A stretch of DNA of 64,000 nucleotides, taken from contig JAJJXM010000069.1 in NCBI GenBank assembly GCA_024516155.1, positions 62,001 to 126,000 of the forward strand, written 5' to 3'. The position numbers were made by a program, and so were the translations under genes. The notes under the pieces are model-generated. The model saw nothing but the letters and a program-made list of their open reading frames with translations. It was not told the origin of the DNA and ran no database searches. This document shows positions 11,353 to 22,889 of the stretch, piece after piece; the stretch's first letter is position 1; every line of letters begins with the position of its first letter. The stretch is from Pyronema omphalodes (Eukaryota > Ascomycota > Pezizomycetes > Pezizales > Pyronemataceae).

Positions 11353-12806
11353 GGTGGCAGTGGTGATTGGTTGGCAAAGATGATGGTGAGAAAACTTCGT
11401 TTAACGAAGAATGAAGAGATGATGGTCGAAAATTTTGAAAGCTGTTGGAAGATAGAGAAGTGCAGAGCGGAAGAAAGTGAAAGTGATCGAAGTTGAAAAA
11501 ATGAAGGAAACTGATTGCTGTAGAAGCTGAATGTTGATAGCATAATGTTTTTGAAATTGGGGACTGGGTGGTCCTGTTTTATTATAATCCGGCTTTATTG
11601 GAATGATGCCTCTTATTCACGACACTAAATTACCAATAATAGTAGCAGCGTCGTGAAAGCCCGATCCATTCTTCGCCCAGTATCTAGGTATCACTCTCAT
11701 TAACTTTAAGGTGCTTTGTATGTATATAGTGTGCACATTCCGTGAAACTGAAGTGATGGTGATGCAAGGGGTAAGGAATATCCGGATCGGAAGAGGGCGT
11801 TTAGAGTTCCTCAGGCTCCCTGACTCATTGCCAAGAAGTAGCTCTCGGCTTCTTTCAAGGGTGCAAATTGAGTTCCGACGGGAGAAAAGTACTCGACAGA
11901 TACCATCAAGGTATTTCCCCTGCCTATTGGAATTCCCAGTAATATATTCATCGAAGGGTTCACGACCGTAGCTGGGAAATATACTAATTCCCGGAGGATT
12001 CACAGCGCGTTATTAATCTATTGTAGCAAATATATATTGTCCTGACTATTCGTTCGAATAAAACATCTAACAATTGACAACGCCGAGAACGTGGTCAGAA
12101 GGCATGCTCCCGGTGACCTTATGGAAACAAGCAGTTAAAAAACTTTCCCGGGTCCGTTATAGGTATCTTACACCCGTTCCAACGTCAAACTCGATACCTT
12201 CGGACGGGTGGTTGAGAAAGTGCTAACCCCCCCCCCCCAATTCGTGGGCATCGCTGGTTGTGTACCCTAAAGAGCCTACCGACCTTGCTCGTCACAACCC
12301 TGCTTGACTCCGTAGATTATTCGTGGAGTTTCCTGGATTTTTCTTGCGGTTTTCGTTTCGGCAAATAAAGACAAAATAGGGCGGTATTCATCCTCTGCGG
12401 GGAATAGCGCCTTGCCTGGCGCTTCTCTGTACAAGAAGGATGACAAAGATCACGTGATAAACATGGCCTTATCTCAAATCAGAGGATCTTGGATTCATTA
12501 TCTTGGCATGCGCGTGTTGCATGCATGTTGGATTGGCGAAGGCAACAGTACAAATCCCTGTTTATCAAATAATGTCTTGGCTAGTGTAAACTCCGCCGTG
12601 AACATCGCTTGGACAACGGGCACAGGAACAATGAAACATAGATGACGCCTTATATTCCAAAAAATAGTTATCAAGAAAAGTTACTTTATTGCTTCATGAT
12701 ATCATGTAAAGCGAAGAGCTGGCTTTCCTGAAGGGCACTGCGAAAAAAACGATCCACCTAGAGCACTACGGATCATCACAAACCCAACCGCCCTTCATAC
12801 ACCGCC
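11353..12806. other. Intergenic
   Basis: Promoter of the secreted-protein gene on the left. A 128-codon minus-strand frame at 11617-12003 is overlapped by a plus-strand frame and resembles nothing known. A 10-C run lies near 12229. No gene supported. Confidence 0.35.
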
Positions 12807-14167
12807 TCATTTCTTCAATGTTTCTGCCTCGAACTCCTTCAACTTCTTCACAAACATATCAATATCCTGAGCATACTCCGCTGGCATTTCAGAACTCGGG
12901 AAATGACCACCCTACGGCACCATTGTTAACACGCATTTTTCTCATAGTCCCTATCCCGGGGTTGGTATTACCTTCGAATGTTTATTCCACCAAATACAGT
13001 TTCCACCCGCTGTCTTATCCCCTGTGACCCATGGTATCGGTGTACTAAGAAGCTCGAACGGGAACCACGAAAAGCCCATCGGCTTCTTGATTACAACGCG
13101 CTTCTTCCACTCCTCATCCTCCAGTTTATCAAAAATCTCTCTGTATGGATAGATACTGCTCGGGAAAGTCTCCGTGAACCAATATAACGCCACTTTTTCC
13201 AAGATATCTTCAGTACTAGGATCAGCGTCTGTCCATTCAAGAAACTTTTCTGCAAGCCAGGCCAGAAGCGCAACGGGGCTGCTAGCCAGAACGTGTGCGA
13301 TCGTCGCGGGACGAGTGCCATGCATAGTCATGTATCCACGTCCATGAGAATCGAATAATTTGGCACGCTCTAAAGCAGCAATTTCATCCGCGGGGGTTGA
13401 TTCGGATACGCCTTGCTCGTGGTCGGCAAGAATGTACATGTTCACTATTGTAGATGTTAGTCGCAAGAAGAAAAGCGGGGTAAGTGAGGTAGCTCATACA
13501 ATGACATCCTCTGCACGCCTCATCATGTGTGAGAGCTCTAGCAATGAAGGATCCGATATCACCACCGGCGGCGATGTATCCATTTAGTCCCAGACCCTTC
13601 ATGAGTTTCTGCACGATGTCGGCGGCATCATATGTGCTGAAGTTTTTGTCCAAAGGAGGTCTGGAGGAGAAGCAGTAGCCAATCTGGCTGGGAATAATGA
13701 TATGGAATGGCTGTGAAAGCTTCTGGAGCTCGGGAATGCTAGGATAGAATTCATAGAAGCTACCGGGCCAGCCGTGAAGAAGCACCAACGGAATTGCCGA
13801 GGGGTCAGAGGAGAAGACACCGACAAAGTGGACTTTGAAGTCATCAACTGTAGCGATGAATTGCGGGTATGAGTTGATTTTAGACTCAACCGCACGCCTG
13901 CGGAGTGTTAGCTTGTAATTTACAATACCGCAGGAGGTAGTTAAAAAAGTACCAGTCGAAGGTTGTTTCGAAATTAGTTTTGGCTGTGCGCATCCATTCC
14001 GCGGTAATTCCGTACTTGCGGTGCTGGGTTTCGTAGATAGCTGAAGGAAGCTTGGAGAGCTTGACTAGTGTCTTGAAGTTCTCAATTTCAGAATCGGGTA
14101 TGGAAGCAGTGAATGGAGCGACGGGAACTGAGGGCTTGATGAAGGTAGGAAGCTCGAAAGAAGCCAT
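12807..14167 (-). CDS. Epoxide hydrolase, microsomal type (alpha/beta hydrolase)
   Basis: Exons 14167-13953, 13897-13500, 13444-12972 and 12911-12807; introns of 55, 55 and 60 nt, the first two with CTAAC just before the acceptor and the third with TTAAC. The product is 396 residues, the family's usual length. Residues 1-110 are the epoxide hydrolase N-terminal domain, with the DWRAVESKIN...PQF motif restored by the first splice. The alpha/beta hydrolase fold follows: oxyanion HGWPGS at 113-118, nucleophile Asp185 in GGDIGS, and catalytic His365 in GGHF restored by the last splice. It would open epoxides to diols through an aspartyl ester intermediate, in detoxification or secondary metabolism. 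There is no obvious N-terminal membrane anchor, unlike mammalian EPHX1. No biosynthetic neighbours are visible. Confidence 0.9.
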
Positions 14168-16294
14168 GGTGGTAATTGATATCTGATACCGTAAGCTACT
14201 AGAAAGGTCTGGTGATTTTATTCTACACGTAGTTGACGCACTCGACCCTTTTATGCCCCGGTAGTGGATAGCTTCAACCGGTGGGAACCGTCGGCACCCG
14301 TGTCAGCCGGAATAAATCTGGTAGTGATCGGCTATGCATTGGTGTTGCATACTCGAGTTTTTCCATGTGATCCTTTCAAAAGCTAGGCTGAGTCATTACA
14401 ATTTTATTTTCCCGAATCATCAATTGTATTTCCCCGCAAACAATACATATCGATCCGGGTTGTGTAACATAAAGGACATTTGACAAGACATTAATAACAA
14501 GTATGGTGCCGTACTCATAACATAGTTTCAATGCACCCCGTTTTGCGTGCTTACGCGTTTCATCTGCGAATTCGAGATCTTCATGTTTCCATCGAACATA
14601 CGATTTTTTCATATCATCATTGGATAACTCGGGGAATCATAGGTGCTTGTTTGCTCGGATAATGTTTTGCAGAGTTAATTGGGCGATCCTGAAACAATAA
14701 TCGAATGTTTCATCCGGTACTGCGGCATCTGTATATGTACACTACTACAGCACTGTTAACCCTGGTAGTGGGTCTATTAGGAACTGAACTACGAGTCGTT
14801 GATTGGCGTAAGCTGACGATAATGTTAGCGATTGAGGTTTTAAGGCGCATAGGCGATTGAGAGGCCACAGTTCTAACATGGTCTCATGCAATAACAAATC
14901 TTGACGAACCAAGGATTATATTGCCCAAATACGTTCCTTCAGATTGGAGCTGTTATTTCCGATTATCCTTGCGGCACCTCTGGGATACCCCGCTTGGTCA
15001 GTTCGGCCAATGGAGCGGACGTAACGAAGGATTCAGCCCCGCAGTACCCCGTAGTCCTTGTTTATTGATAAATATGGGGACACAGTCATACAGCGCAGCG
15101 CAGTAATTTTATACAGCCGTATGTTTATTAGTAAAAGCCGCGGTTATAATAGTATCTTTAAGACCATGTTTATCAGCACATTCCAACTGTGGGGGTTCGG
15201 TAACACGACCCGACGCAGTCATCTCCGTCATCATCTAAAATTAGCCTATCATCGCCAAAAGTTTAAATGAACATGTTCTTCGCTTACGGCTTGTGACCGC
15301 TATAAGGCCATCGAGTACTCCTCATGAAGATCATCAATTCTTTCCTTCGATATCTCTATCTCTAATTTATGTTGCATATTGGTACTGTAATCTCGTTGGC
15401 GATTCTTGAGCAACTCTAGTCGTGTTGCTATATCTTCAATATACTGAGTAACAATGGCTCCATTCTCATTGAGCTGCTGGCCTAGGGTTGCATTGACATT
15501 CCGCTCGCGACCTGGAAGCGACGTCATTACCGCTTCTCCGCATCTTTTGAACTTCAGTATTCTACCTGCATAGCTCGATCTGATATCCTGGTTCTTAATT
15601 AAACAACCTCTGTCGAAGTTCTTTTTGACAACCCTCACTTTTATTTCAGGTATGTACCAATCCAAAACTGGCCATCAGGCGCAGGGTCTCGATCGACGGA
15701 ATATCTGCAGATCAGACCTGATACGCCCGGTAAACACGCATCGGAAGTCAGTAATGATGATGTTTCGGTAAGCATATTAAAGTTAATCTGACTTGTGTAC
15801 CCTCTATGAAGTTGTTGATGCAGTGATTAGGTAAGTGTAAAGGCGCGTTGCTCGATTGGGGATCTTGGCAAGTGGTTACCACAACCGGTTCTTTCTTCGA
15901 ACCCCAGCCCTGGTTAAAGTTGAACACAACAGCCTGGGAAACCTTGAGGGCAAAGCCAATCAATCAAAAGAAATTTGTGAAGCATTTATCCATTTGGATA
16001 GCCTTCCTACCCGATATAGCCCAGAGCTATAACAGTGCTCCTCTCGGTGATATGCTCAGCCTACGGAACGCAACAAGATATAACCCCAAGACGATTCGGA
16101 CCGAAAAAAAAGCCATACCGTCTTCAGTATCACTGTCATGTCTATAACACCCTTCAAATATTTATATATCTTTCGCAGTCTCATTTCTGCCAGGAGCCTG
16201 GAACAAAAAGCCCGTCCCAACTGGTTGTCTATCATGCTGCAGCAATGTCAAATATTGATTTTATTTTGGCATACGACATATCACTCATCAACCA
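14168..16294. other. Intergenic with one possible exon
   Basis: A 121-codon minus-strand frame at 15300-15665 encodes a hydrophilic, coiled-coil-like stretch (many Glu, Lys, Leu, Arg) and could be an exon. A second frame at 15748-15963 may belong to the same gene, but I could not place convincing splice sites. The rest shows nothing. Confidence 0.3.
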
Positions 16295-16391
16295 GCTCGG
16301 ATGGTCTAGTGGTATGATTCTCGCTTAGGGTTGACTCTAAGTACCTACACAGGTTTGCGAGAGGTCCCAGGTTCAAATCCTGGTTCGAGCC
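16295..16391 (+). tRNA. tRNA-Pro (AGG), with intron
   Basis: A cloverleaf can be drawn: acceptor GCTCGGA/TTCGAGC, anticodon stem CTCGC/GCGAG and T-arm CCAGG-TTCAAAT-CCTGG. The anticodon AGG is at 16327-16329, with an intron directly after position 37. The B box GGTTCAAATCC is intact. The same gene lies inverted at 17031. Confidence 0.95.
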
Positions 16392-17030
16392 ATTCTTTTT
16401 CTCATTCTGCCATCGAAGAGCGCTTCTTTTTTTGTCGGTCTTGCAAACGTTCGGGCATGGTGTTGTGCACGGGCCGCCGTTGTGATCCCGATTTTAGGGT
16501 GCATGTTGTTAGCCCTGACTCTGGTGTATGTACTAGCATGCCTGTCAGCGCGCGCTTGGCATGGGTAAATAGCAGACCTATATACCAACGTCAAGGCTTC
16601 TGTATCTTTCATCATTTGGTATTCCATAATTTGTCTCTGCATTTTGATGACTTGCACATCGTATCGCATGCCAGCTTCAAGAAAACCAGTTGAATGTTGT
16701 GTCTTGAGTTGTCATGGAGGCTTAGCCGGATGTCATTGTAGTCATCGTGTGTATTCGGGGCCAAACACAAGTCAACGCAGCGTATAAAAAACAACACTAA
16801 TATTCAAAATATCGCCGAAATTTTTAAAGCTTTAATCATGTAACGAACGACTGGTCATATTTACACTTCTGCAGAGCAGCCGCGTTCAACCTCATCCCCG
16901 GAGACACTCAACCGCCACTAGCGCAGATGGCCCTATCTAGACCACCATGATGGCCCGTTGTAAAGCGCCCAAAGCACCAGCGAAAAAAATTCCTCAACGC
17001 AACCTCACGATAACGGAGATGCAAAAGAAT
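16392..17030. other. Spacer between inverted tRNA-Pro genes
   Basis: 639 bases between two oppositely oriented tRNA-Pro genes. Nothing else recognised. Confidence 0.4.
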
Positions 17031-17127
17031 GGCTCGAACCAGGATTTGAACCTGGGACCTCTCGCAAACCTGTGCAGGTACTTAGAGTTAACCCTAAGCG
17101 AGAATCATACCACTAGACCATCCGAGC
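17031..17127 (-). tRNA. tRNA-Pro (AGG), with intron
   Basis: Nearly identical to the copy at 16295, including its intron, but on the minus strand. Anticodon at 17095-17093. It shares the CATCAACCA 5' flank with the 16295 and 19746 copies. Confidence 0.95.
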
Positions 17128-19078
17128 TGGTTGATGAATATTTGGCCGTGTGCTGGTACACAATCAAAAATTACACTGTTGTCGTATGATATATTGCGAT
17201 GGGATTCTTTTCAGACTTGAGTAATCTACTTCATGCTTTCATAGTCTTGGTGAATTCTCTATCAAATGGATGCTACGGTGTTGATCAGGCGAGATAGGTT
17301 GATCCGGTGGGGAGTTGATGAAGATCACACCCCGGAGATATTCCGATCGTATCACGAAATAAAAATGAAACTATGTATGAAGTATTCAAGGAAAATACAA
17401 TTATATTCGACAATAGGTTACTCAAAAGATAAGCTGGAAACACTGTTCAAGTTTTTAGTAAAATACCACTTAGCTCCAGTGCAAGGCGGTTTCACATGCA
17501 ACGAGTCTATGATAAGACATTGGATGAAAGACTGGAAATAACTTGAGTAAACCTTGATCCAGCTATAGAATTGTATTGTTGCCGAGTATATTTACCTCGA
17601 TTGTTGGTATATCAGTTGTTGCTGGAATAACCCAAGACGGCACCACAACCGAAAACGTCAATTACACAGTTTGGCATTTACAGCCCGTGGCAGTCGCCGA
17701 CACTCACTGAGACAGGGGAAGGAATGGTAGGGTCCAAGTGAGGCTTCAGTACTCTGTAGGTTCAGCTTCCAGGATGCAAAATTTTGGAATATAAACCGTC
17801 TATGTGCAAATTTGTGGAGCTCATGAAATCTCCAGCTGCAATTTTAAGCTCACGCTGTCAGCGTTGAAGCTCTTAAAAGTATGTGTCGAGCTTTTGAGTT
17901 TTCAGCATCTTGTCTTGACACTTTTGGACTATCCATTCAACTCCCTATGGAACACATACCGATTCTATGGCTTTTAAGATCACCAACTTTCGAACCATCT
18001 ACCTTCACATCGATCGACGATGGTGACCTTAATGGAAGTGAACCGGAAGAAAGTCCGTGTTTTGGGACTATCGATTGCCACTTTTTGGAGCCTCGACAGA
18101 GACACGTACTAAAATGTTATCGTGGGGCCAGAAAATACCACCTAGAGACGCACAGAGAGGAGTTTAAGCAGCAGAAGAAGATTGAGCGATGAACGGAGAT
18201 TATGAAATATGTCTTGTACAATTAGGGGAAAGGCAATCATGGGTTCATGGGTTCCCGGTTGATTAACGGGTATCCATTGGAGAAATGTAGATGACTTAGT
18301 AAATGATATCAAACGACATTGGTATCGTCACAGTGTGGTGTGGGTGATTCAAGTCATTCTAATAGTCATTACTCTTGCTTACTTCTGAACCTTATCATCA
18401 TCCTATACCCTTGGCCGGCTACAATTGGTATTTGTATATATTCCTTATTTTTGAACTTGAACTTTTGGGTCGGTTCTATACCTATCACAGAGTTCTGAGA
18501 CTCTCATGAACCATATGATCCTCGAATCAATCAATGACCATTGACAGAGTACCTGAGTCACGAAAGGAATGAACAAACACAATACATGTTTCAGGCATCT
18601 TCTTCACGTAGAAACAGGATACATTGGGTAACTCCGATGAAAATCCAAGTGAATGAGCTTTTTGATGCTGATAGATTTCATTTCTGTCGGAGAGAAGCAC
18701 TGGGATCATGTCCAGCTCTCATCCTACGCCAAACAGCAATTATTTCACTGCAATTTGGAACGATTATTATGAGAAAGAACGACAATTTCCCAGTGCGGGA
18801 GAGCTTTCAGCGGTATGGTCACGAACTTGACGAAACCCCGAGAGCACCGTGATTCCCGACGGATGTCGTACGAGGGCGGGACTCCTGTCATTGGCAACCG
18901 TTCAAGACCACTGAAATTTAGTTCTAGAATATTGAATTAGCTCTATACACAAATTATGCATACTACTGAATCAGCAACCAATATGTGGAGGTGGTGGCAT
19001 GAGTTGATAATCAATTTTTCCCGCCTGTCTTGTCTGCAGCTATACAATCATATCTATATTTATTCCTATATGTGTATA
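17128..19078. other. Gene-poor interval with two weak reading frames
   Basis: Besides the 91-codon frame listed separately at 17266, a 103-codon frame at 17881-18192 was seen; it has a basic C-terminal end and no known relatives. No promoter or splice support was found. Confidence 0.35.
17266..17541 (+). CDS. Small hypothetical protein, 91 aa
   Basis: An isolated ATG frame of 91 codons in AT-rich DNA. The product is basic and probably helical (YSKDKLETLFKFLVKYHL), ending RHWMKDWK. No family recognised and no introns or promoter signals found, so it may be a chance frame or a remnant. Confidence 0.3.
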   Translation: MDATVLIRRDRLIRWGVDEDHTPEIFRSYHEIKMKLCMKYSRKIQLYSTIGYSKDKLETLFKFLVKYHLAPVQGGFTCNESMIRHWMKDWK

Positions 19079-19160
19079 GCCCGAATGGTCTAGTGGTATG
19101 ATTCCTGCTTTGGGTTTACTTGATTGCAGGAGGTCTCCGGTTCAAACCCGGATTCGGGCC
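19079..19160 (+). tRNA. tRNA-Pro (TGG), with intron
   Basis: Acceptor GCCCGAA/TTCGGGC, anticodon stem CCTGC/GCAGG, anticodon TGG at 19111-19113, and a short intron after position 37. The D-arm is identical to the AGG isoacceptors in this window. Confidence 0.95.
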
Positions 19161-19745
19161 TTTCTTTTTGCATGATTTCCATCCGATGCTGAGGTGTTTT
19201 TTGTCTCCATCTTTGTTACGGGCAGATATCGCTTCGTCATCATTTGTATCTATTGTTGAAAAAAACGGCTTGGATTATCTGATTTTCATGAATTCTTCTA
19301 TTTGGATCCATATTACAGCCTCATCGTTCTGAGTTGCTGAGATTGACTTCTCGGCGGCTATGGCGGTTGGTTCGGTGGTAGTTTTGACGACAGATAAAAG
19401 CTATCACTACAATTCTATTGGTATGTATGTGATGAAATGCTTGTTAACCGATCCCATTATCACCTAAATCAACCCCCACCCTCAGTTTGATACTGTTCCA
19501 TTATTACTGCATCGCTGACAGCAAATAGAACGCGGAATACTTTGCCCCCACCCATCAGCAACCAGAGGGGGTGTCCATCCTCGTTATTTGGAGAGTTATC
19601 GAACCTCCACCAGAGCGATCTACATACACCACTTGCGCCACCATCTTTAGGCAAGAGTATCCGCAGCCTGCCCACCGATACCGTCCCCGCATCTCAAGTA
19701 AAAATTCAGTTCTTCAACACCACAACGACGATGAAGAAAAATAAT
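19161..19745. other. Intergenic
   Basis: Nothing recognised between the two tRNA-Pro genes. Confidence 0.4.
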
Positions 19746-19843
19746 GGCTCGAACCAGGATTTGAACCTGGGACCTCTCGCAAATCACTGAAGATACTTAG
19801 GGAGTAACCCTAAGCGAGAATCATACCACTAGACCATCCGAGC
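19746..19843 (-). tRNA. tRNA-Pro (AGG), with intron
   Basis: Same mature body as the 16295 gene, with a slightly different intron like that of the 28326 copy. Anticodon at 19811-19809. Confidence 0.95.
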
Positions 19844-19859
19844 TGGTTGATGGTGCTAC

Positions 19860-19893
19860 AGCCAACGTAGCCAACGTAGCCAACGTAGCCAAC
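19860..19893. repeat. 9-bp minisatellite (AACGTAGCC)
   Basis: About four tandem copies directly beside the 5' end of the tRNA-Pro gene at 19746. Confidence 0.85.
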
Positions 19894-20494
19894 ATGAACA
19901 TTGAGTAATGGTACACGACACCTGTCTATTGTATCACTTCTCACGGTTCGGGTAGTTGATGTTTTATCTGAGACGTATAACAACGGAACCAGTGTGATTC
20001 TAAGTGCAGTACGTCATGTTATTCTGGGCCATTCACTTTCCTCATCACTGATGACCGCACCATGTAACAGTGGATCGGAAACCTTGATTACCGAGGACAA
20101 TTCTTTTCACCTCTGATATGAATGTAGCGGCTTCAGTGAACTGCTGGTAGGTTTTTTTCATGTCGAACGCATCATGGTGAATCTTTAATTTTGTTAGGCT
20201 GAGAGTCCTCGTAAATTGTCATATGACACTTCTCACCCTGTAACATCATAAAGCAGGGATGGAAGTTTGATCGTAAAATATTTTCATTAATGAGCATGGG
20301 CGTTACCGTTAATGATGGAAATCATTTTCAGCGGAGAATTAGGAGCAGAGGAGTCAAGAACCATCACCAGCCACTTGGCCCCATTATACATCGGTAATCC
20401 CGGCTGCCAAAATGAGCACATGGTAGTGAAATTACAGCGAAGATGTATCTATCTTTGAAATAGATTGTTATAGTGTGCAACGCTTACATAACAA
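19894..20494. other. Intergenic
   Basis: Nothing recognised. Confidence 0.4.
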
Positions 20495-20500
20495 GCGCTA

Positions 20501-20531
<31 letters not shown>

Positions 20532-20595
20532 TCATTCGGTCATATCCATATCCGGGGTAATCTGAAGGTCACCCGTTCAATCCGGGTTTGGCGCA
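20495..20595 (+). tRNA. tRNA-Phe (GAA), with long intron
   Basis: Acceptor GCGCTAA/TTGGCGC with A73, D-stem GCTC/GAGC, anticodon stem TCAGA/TCTGA, and anticodon GAA at 20528-20530. An intron of about 28 nt follows position 37. The T-arm ACCCG-TTCAATC-CGGGT is intact. Confidence 0.93.
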
Positions 20596-21929
20596 TACAT
20601 TTTTCATGCCTTTTTCTTCCTTCCAACAGTGCCATTTATTTGGCAAGCTACCATTGATCATCTGTTTTCCTGTCCCTAAATTTGTGTATGACAGCTGATG
20701 CTAATGTTCTTACCCTGCTTTCCCCACCACCCTCACTTTCCTTCATCAGAGAAAGAGCAGAAGGTAACAGCGCCTGGAAGAGCAAGCAAACCACAGCGTC
20801 TGGGAATGGAATTGTACTCTAGTAATTATGGTCGCTCACTTTCAGAATAACCTCATAAGGTGCAAACGCTGCCCTTCCCCTGGCTCCTATTTCTTAGGAC
20901 ATCATACAAAGTTTCTCGGCTTTCTGTCGCCCTCAATCCTACTTACCCATGTTTTCGCTGGAACTAGATATTGTAGCGTTGTTATACCAGGCTTCCAGTC
21001 TATCAGATTTATAGTTGAATTTAACGCCCTTACAGAAAGACTTAATCAGACCTATTGGTCTTCACAAAATTCACCTACCCACCTCCGAGGGTCACCAAAT
21101 ATCACCAGTTCTAAGATACACAGATCTACCAGGATCAGCTTTCTTTACCAATGTTTCATATGATCTCGCCCGTAATTCGGGTTTCTCGGGCTCTCTGAAG
21201 TTAGCTTTGACCTTGAAACAAGGTGTAATTGCATCCTAGGGATGCTGCCTCTCATTGGATCGAATTTTTTCCCGAGTCACGCTCTGCAACAGTATCATTA
21301 AAATGAATACTGCAGAATGCCGCTTTAGGCTCTCATCAGTTAGCTGAAAGCTCAATAAAGTGCTGAAAAATAATCCAGACTCTGTCTGTTTACTCATTCA
21401 CACTGGTGGTGTCTCCCTATATAGCAAGGTGTGCTCATTTCCACTCAACCTGAATCATATATTTCCCGCGTGCTCCCATAAAAATCTCATACGGCCTTCT
21501 TGGACTGTAATGTGCGTTTCTGGGTAACTCATTTCTACGAGGACAAAGCTCAACATGTTTCGGCCGTTAAGTAAGACCGGGTCATTGGAATTCTCATCAC
21601 ATAGCCCTTGCATATCTAGGGCGTATTTGACTATGCTGCGATGCTATGCCTCTGTTCCAGCTTTGGCAATGAGGAGGCAAGAAACCGGTAAGTTTATAGA
21701 GATAAGAACCTTCTGCTAAACTGGGGTACCTAGATGGAGGGTTGAGATATAGGAGAGGTTATAGCCAGGAGGTCAAGCGTGACATAGACGGTAAAACTAA
21801 ATAATTATCAAGAAAAAACTAAATTACTATGCTAAATCTATAACTCTAAACTAAACCCTGACTCTAAAGATGCCCCTCAACAATACCAAGAAATAAAGAA
21901 ATCGTAATCGCTAATATATAAGAAGCCGT
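20596..21929. other. Intergenic
   Basis: Weak frames only (for example 111 codons at 20828). It includes the 3' flank of the repeat-protein gene. Confidence 0.35.
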
Positions 21930-22052
21930 CTACTGATCGTAATTTCCATTATCCCACTTTCCCGGGTACCCCTCTCTATTATCATATCCAGTGTCACCTC
22001 CCTTATACTCTCTAAGACACTATTCTCCGTCACTATGGTAATATCTCTTGCT
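21930..22052 (-). pseudogene. Decayed 3' repeats of the Kex2-site protein
   Basis: Reading on in the same frame past the stop codon of the repeat-protein gene, recognisable repeat pieces continue (an SKR dibasic site, then EYKGG, TGYDN and YPGK). They are interrupted by one further TAG and end at a TAG at 21932-21930. The frame is kept throughout, so decay is mainly by substitution. The stop at 22055-22053 and the TAG at 22022-22020 both sit where repeat alignment predicts sense codons, each one base away. The ancestral protein was probably about 40 residues longer. Confidence 0.65.
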
Positions 22053-22889
22053 TTACTTGCTGGCGTGCCATTTCCCATCGTCGTAGCCAGTTCCCTTGCC
22101 CTCATACTTTCCAGGGTACCACTTTCCGTTGTCGTAGCCAGTGTATCCACCCTCGTACTTCCCAGGATACCACATCCCATCATCGTTGGCGTCTCTCTTT
22201 TCGTACTTTCCGGGGTACCACTTCCCATTGTCGTATCCAGTATAGCCTCCCTCATACTTTCCAGAGTGCCATTTCCCATCGTCTCTGGCATCTCTCTTGT
22301 CGTACTTTCCGGGGTACCACTTTCCGTTGTCATATCCAGTGTATCCTCCTTCGTACTTTCCGGGGTGCCATTTTCCATCATCATAACCAGTTCCATGACC
22401 TTCGTACTTTCCCGGGTACCACTTTCCATTATCTTTTACATCCCTTTTGTCGTACTTTCCGGGATACCACTTTCCATTGTCATATCCAGTGTATCCTCCC
22501 TCGTACTTTCCAGGATGCCATTTTCCATCATCATAACCAGTTCCATGGCCCTCATACTTTCCAGGGTACCATTTTCCATTGTCTTTGCCGTCTCTCTTCT
22601 CGTACTTTCCAGGGTACCACTTTCCATTATCGTATCCAGTGTATCCACCCTCGTACTTTCCAGGATACCACTTTCCGTTGTCGGATCGCTTATCGTACTT
22701 CGTAGGGTACCACTTTCCGTTGTCATAGGGGGTTCCGGGACCTTCGTACTTTCCCTGGTGCCATTGTCCATTGTCGTAGTGTCTGTAGTTGCGGGCTTCG
22801 AGGTCGGCTGTTCCTTCGGAAGCTGTAGCCGCAGGAAGTGCGGTCACCGAAGCAACTAGTAGCGCAAGGGAGAGGAGGTTGAACTGCAT
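22053..22889 (-). CDS. Secreted tandem-repeat protein with Kex2 sites
   Basis: 278 residues. Residues 1-18 are a signal peptide (MQFNLLSLALLVASVTA); the rest is almost entirely repeats. Fifteen copies of a D-N/D-GKW-Y/H-PGKY unit are joined by GGYTGY or GHGTGY linkers. Five Lys-Arg pairs, always in KYDKR or KYEKR, follow residues near 68, 99, 149, 199 and 232, cutting the protein into peptides of about 31, 50, 50 and 33 residues plus a tail. Signal peptide plus KR-punctuated repeats is the layout of Kex2-processed repeat proteins, which include precursors of dikaritin-type peptides and alpha-type pheromones. The repeats lack the Cys of known filamentous-fungal pheromones. No UstYa-type oxidase gene was seen in the window. 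An upstream in-frame extension to 23057 is rejected because the signal peptide starts at 22889. Alternative: a structural cell-wall repeat protein. Confidence 0.85.
   Translation of the reverse strand: MQFNLLSLALLVASVTALPAATASEGTADLEARNYRHYDNGQWHQGKYEGPGTPYDNGKWYPTKYDKRSDNGKWYPGKYEGGYTGYDNGKWYPGKYEKRDGKDNGKWYPGKYEGHGTGYDDGKWHPGKYEGGYTGYDNGKWYPGKYDKRDVKDNGKWYPGKYEGHGTGYDDGKWHPGKYEGGYTGYDNGKWYPGKYDKRDARDDGKWHSGKYEGGYTGYDNGKWYPGKYEKRDANDDGMWYPGKYEGGYTGYDNGKWYPGKYEGKGTGYDDGKWHASK

Noticed and set aside
10876..11496. 206-codon plus-strand frame
   Set aside because: Antisense to the three-exon secreted-protein gene, whose splice sites, signal peptide and Cys pattern are far more convincing.
22035..22859. 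274-codon plus-strand frame and other-phase minus frames over the repeat protein
   Set aside because: Open only because the repeat unit lacks stops in several phases. The signal peptide and KR sites exist in just one frame.
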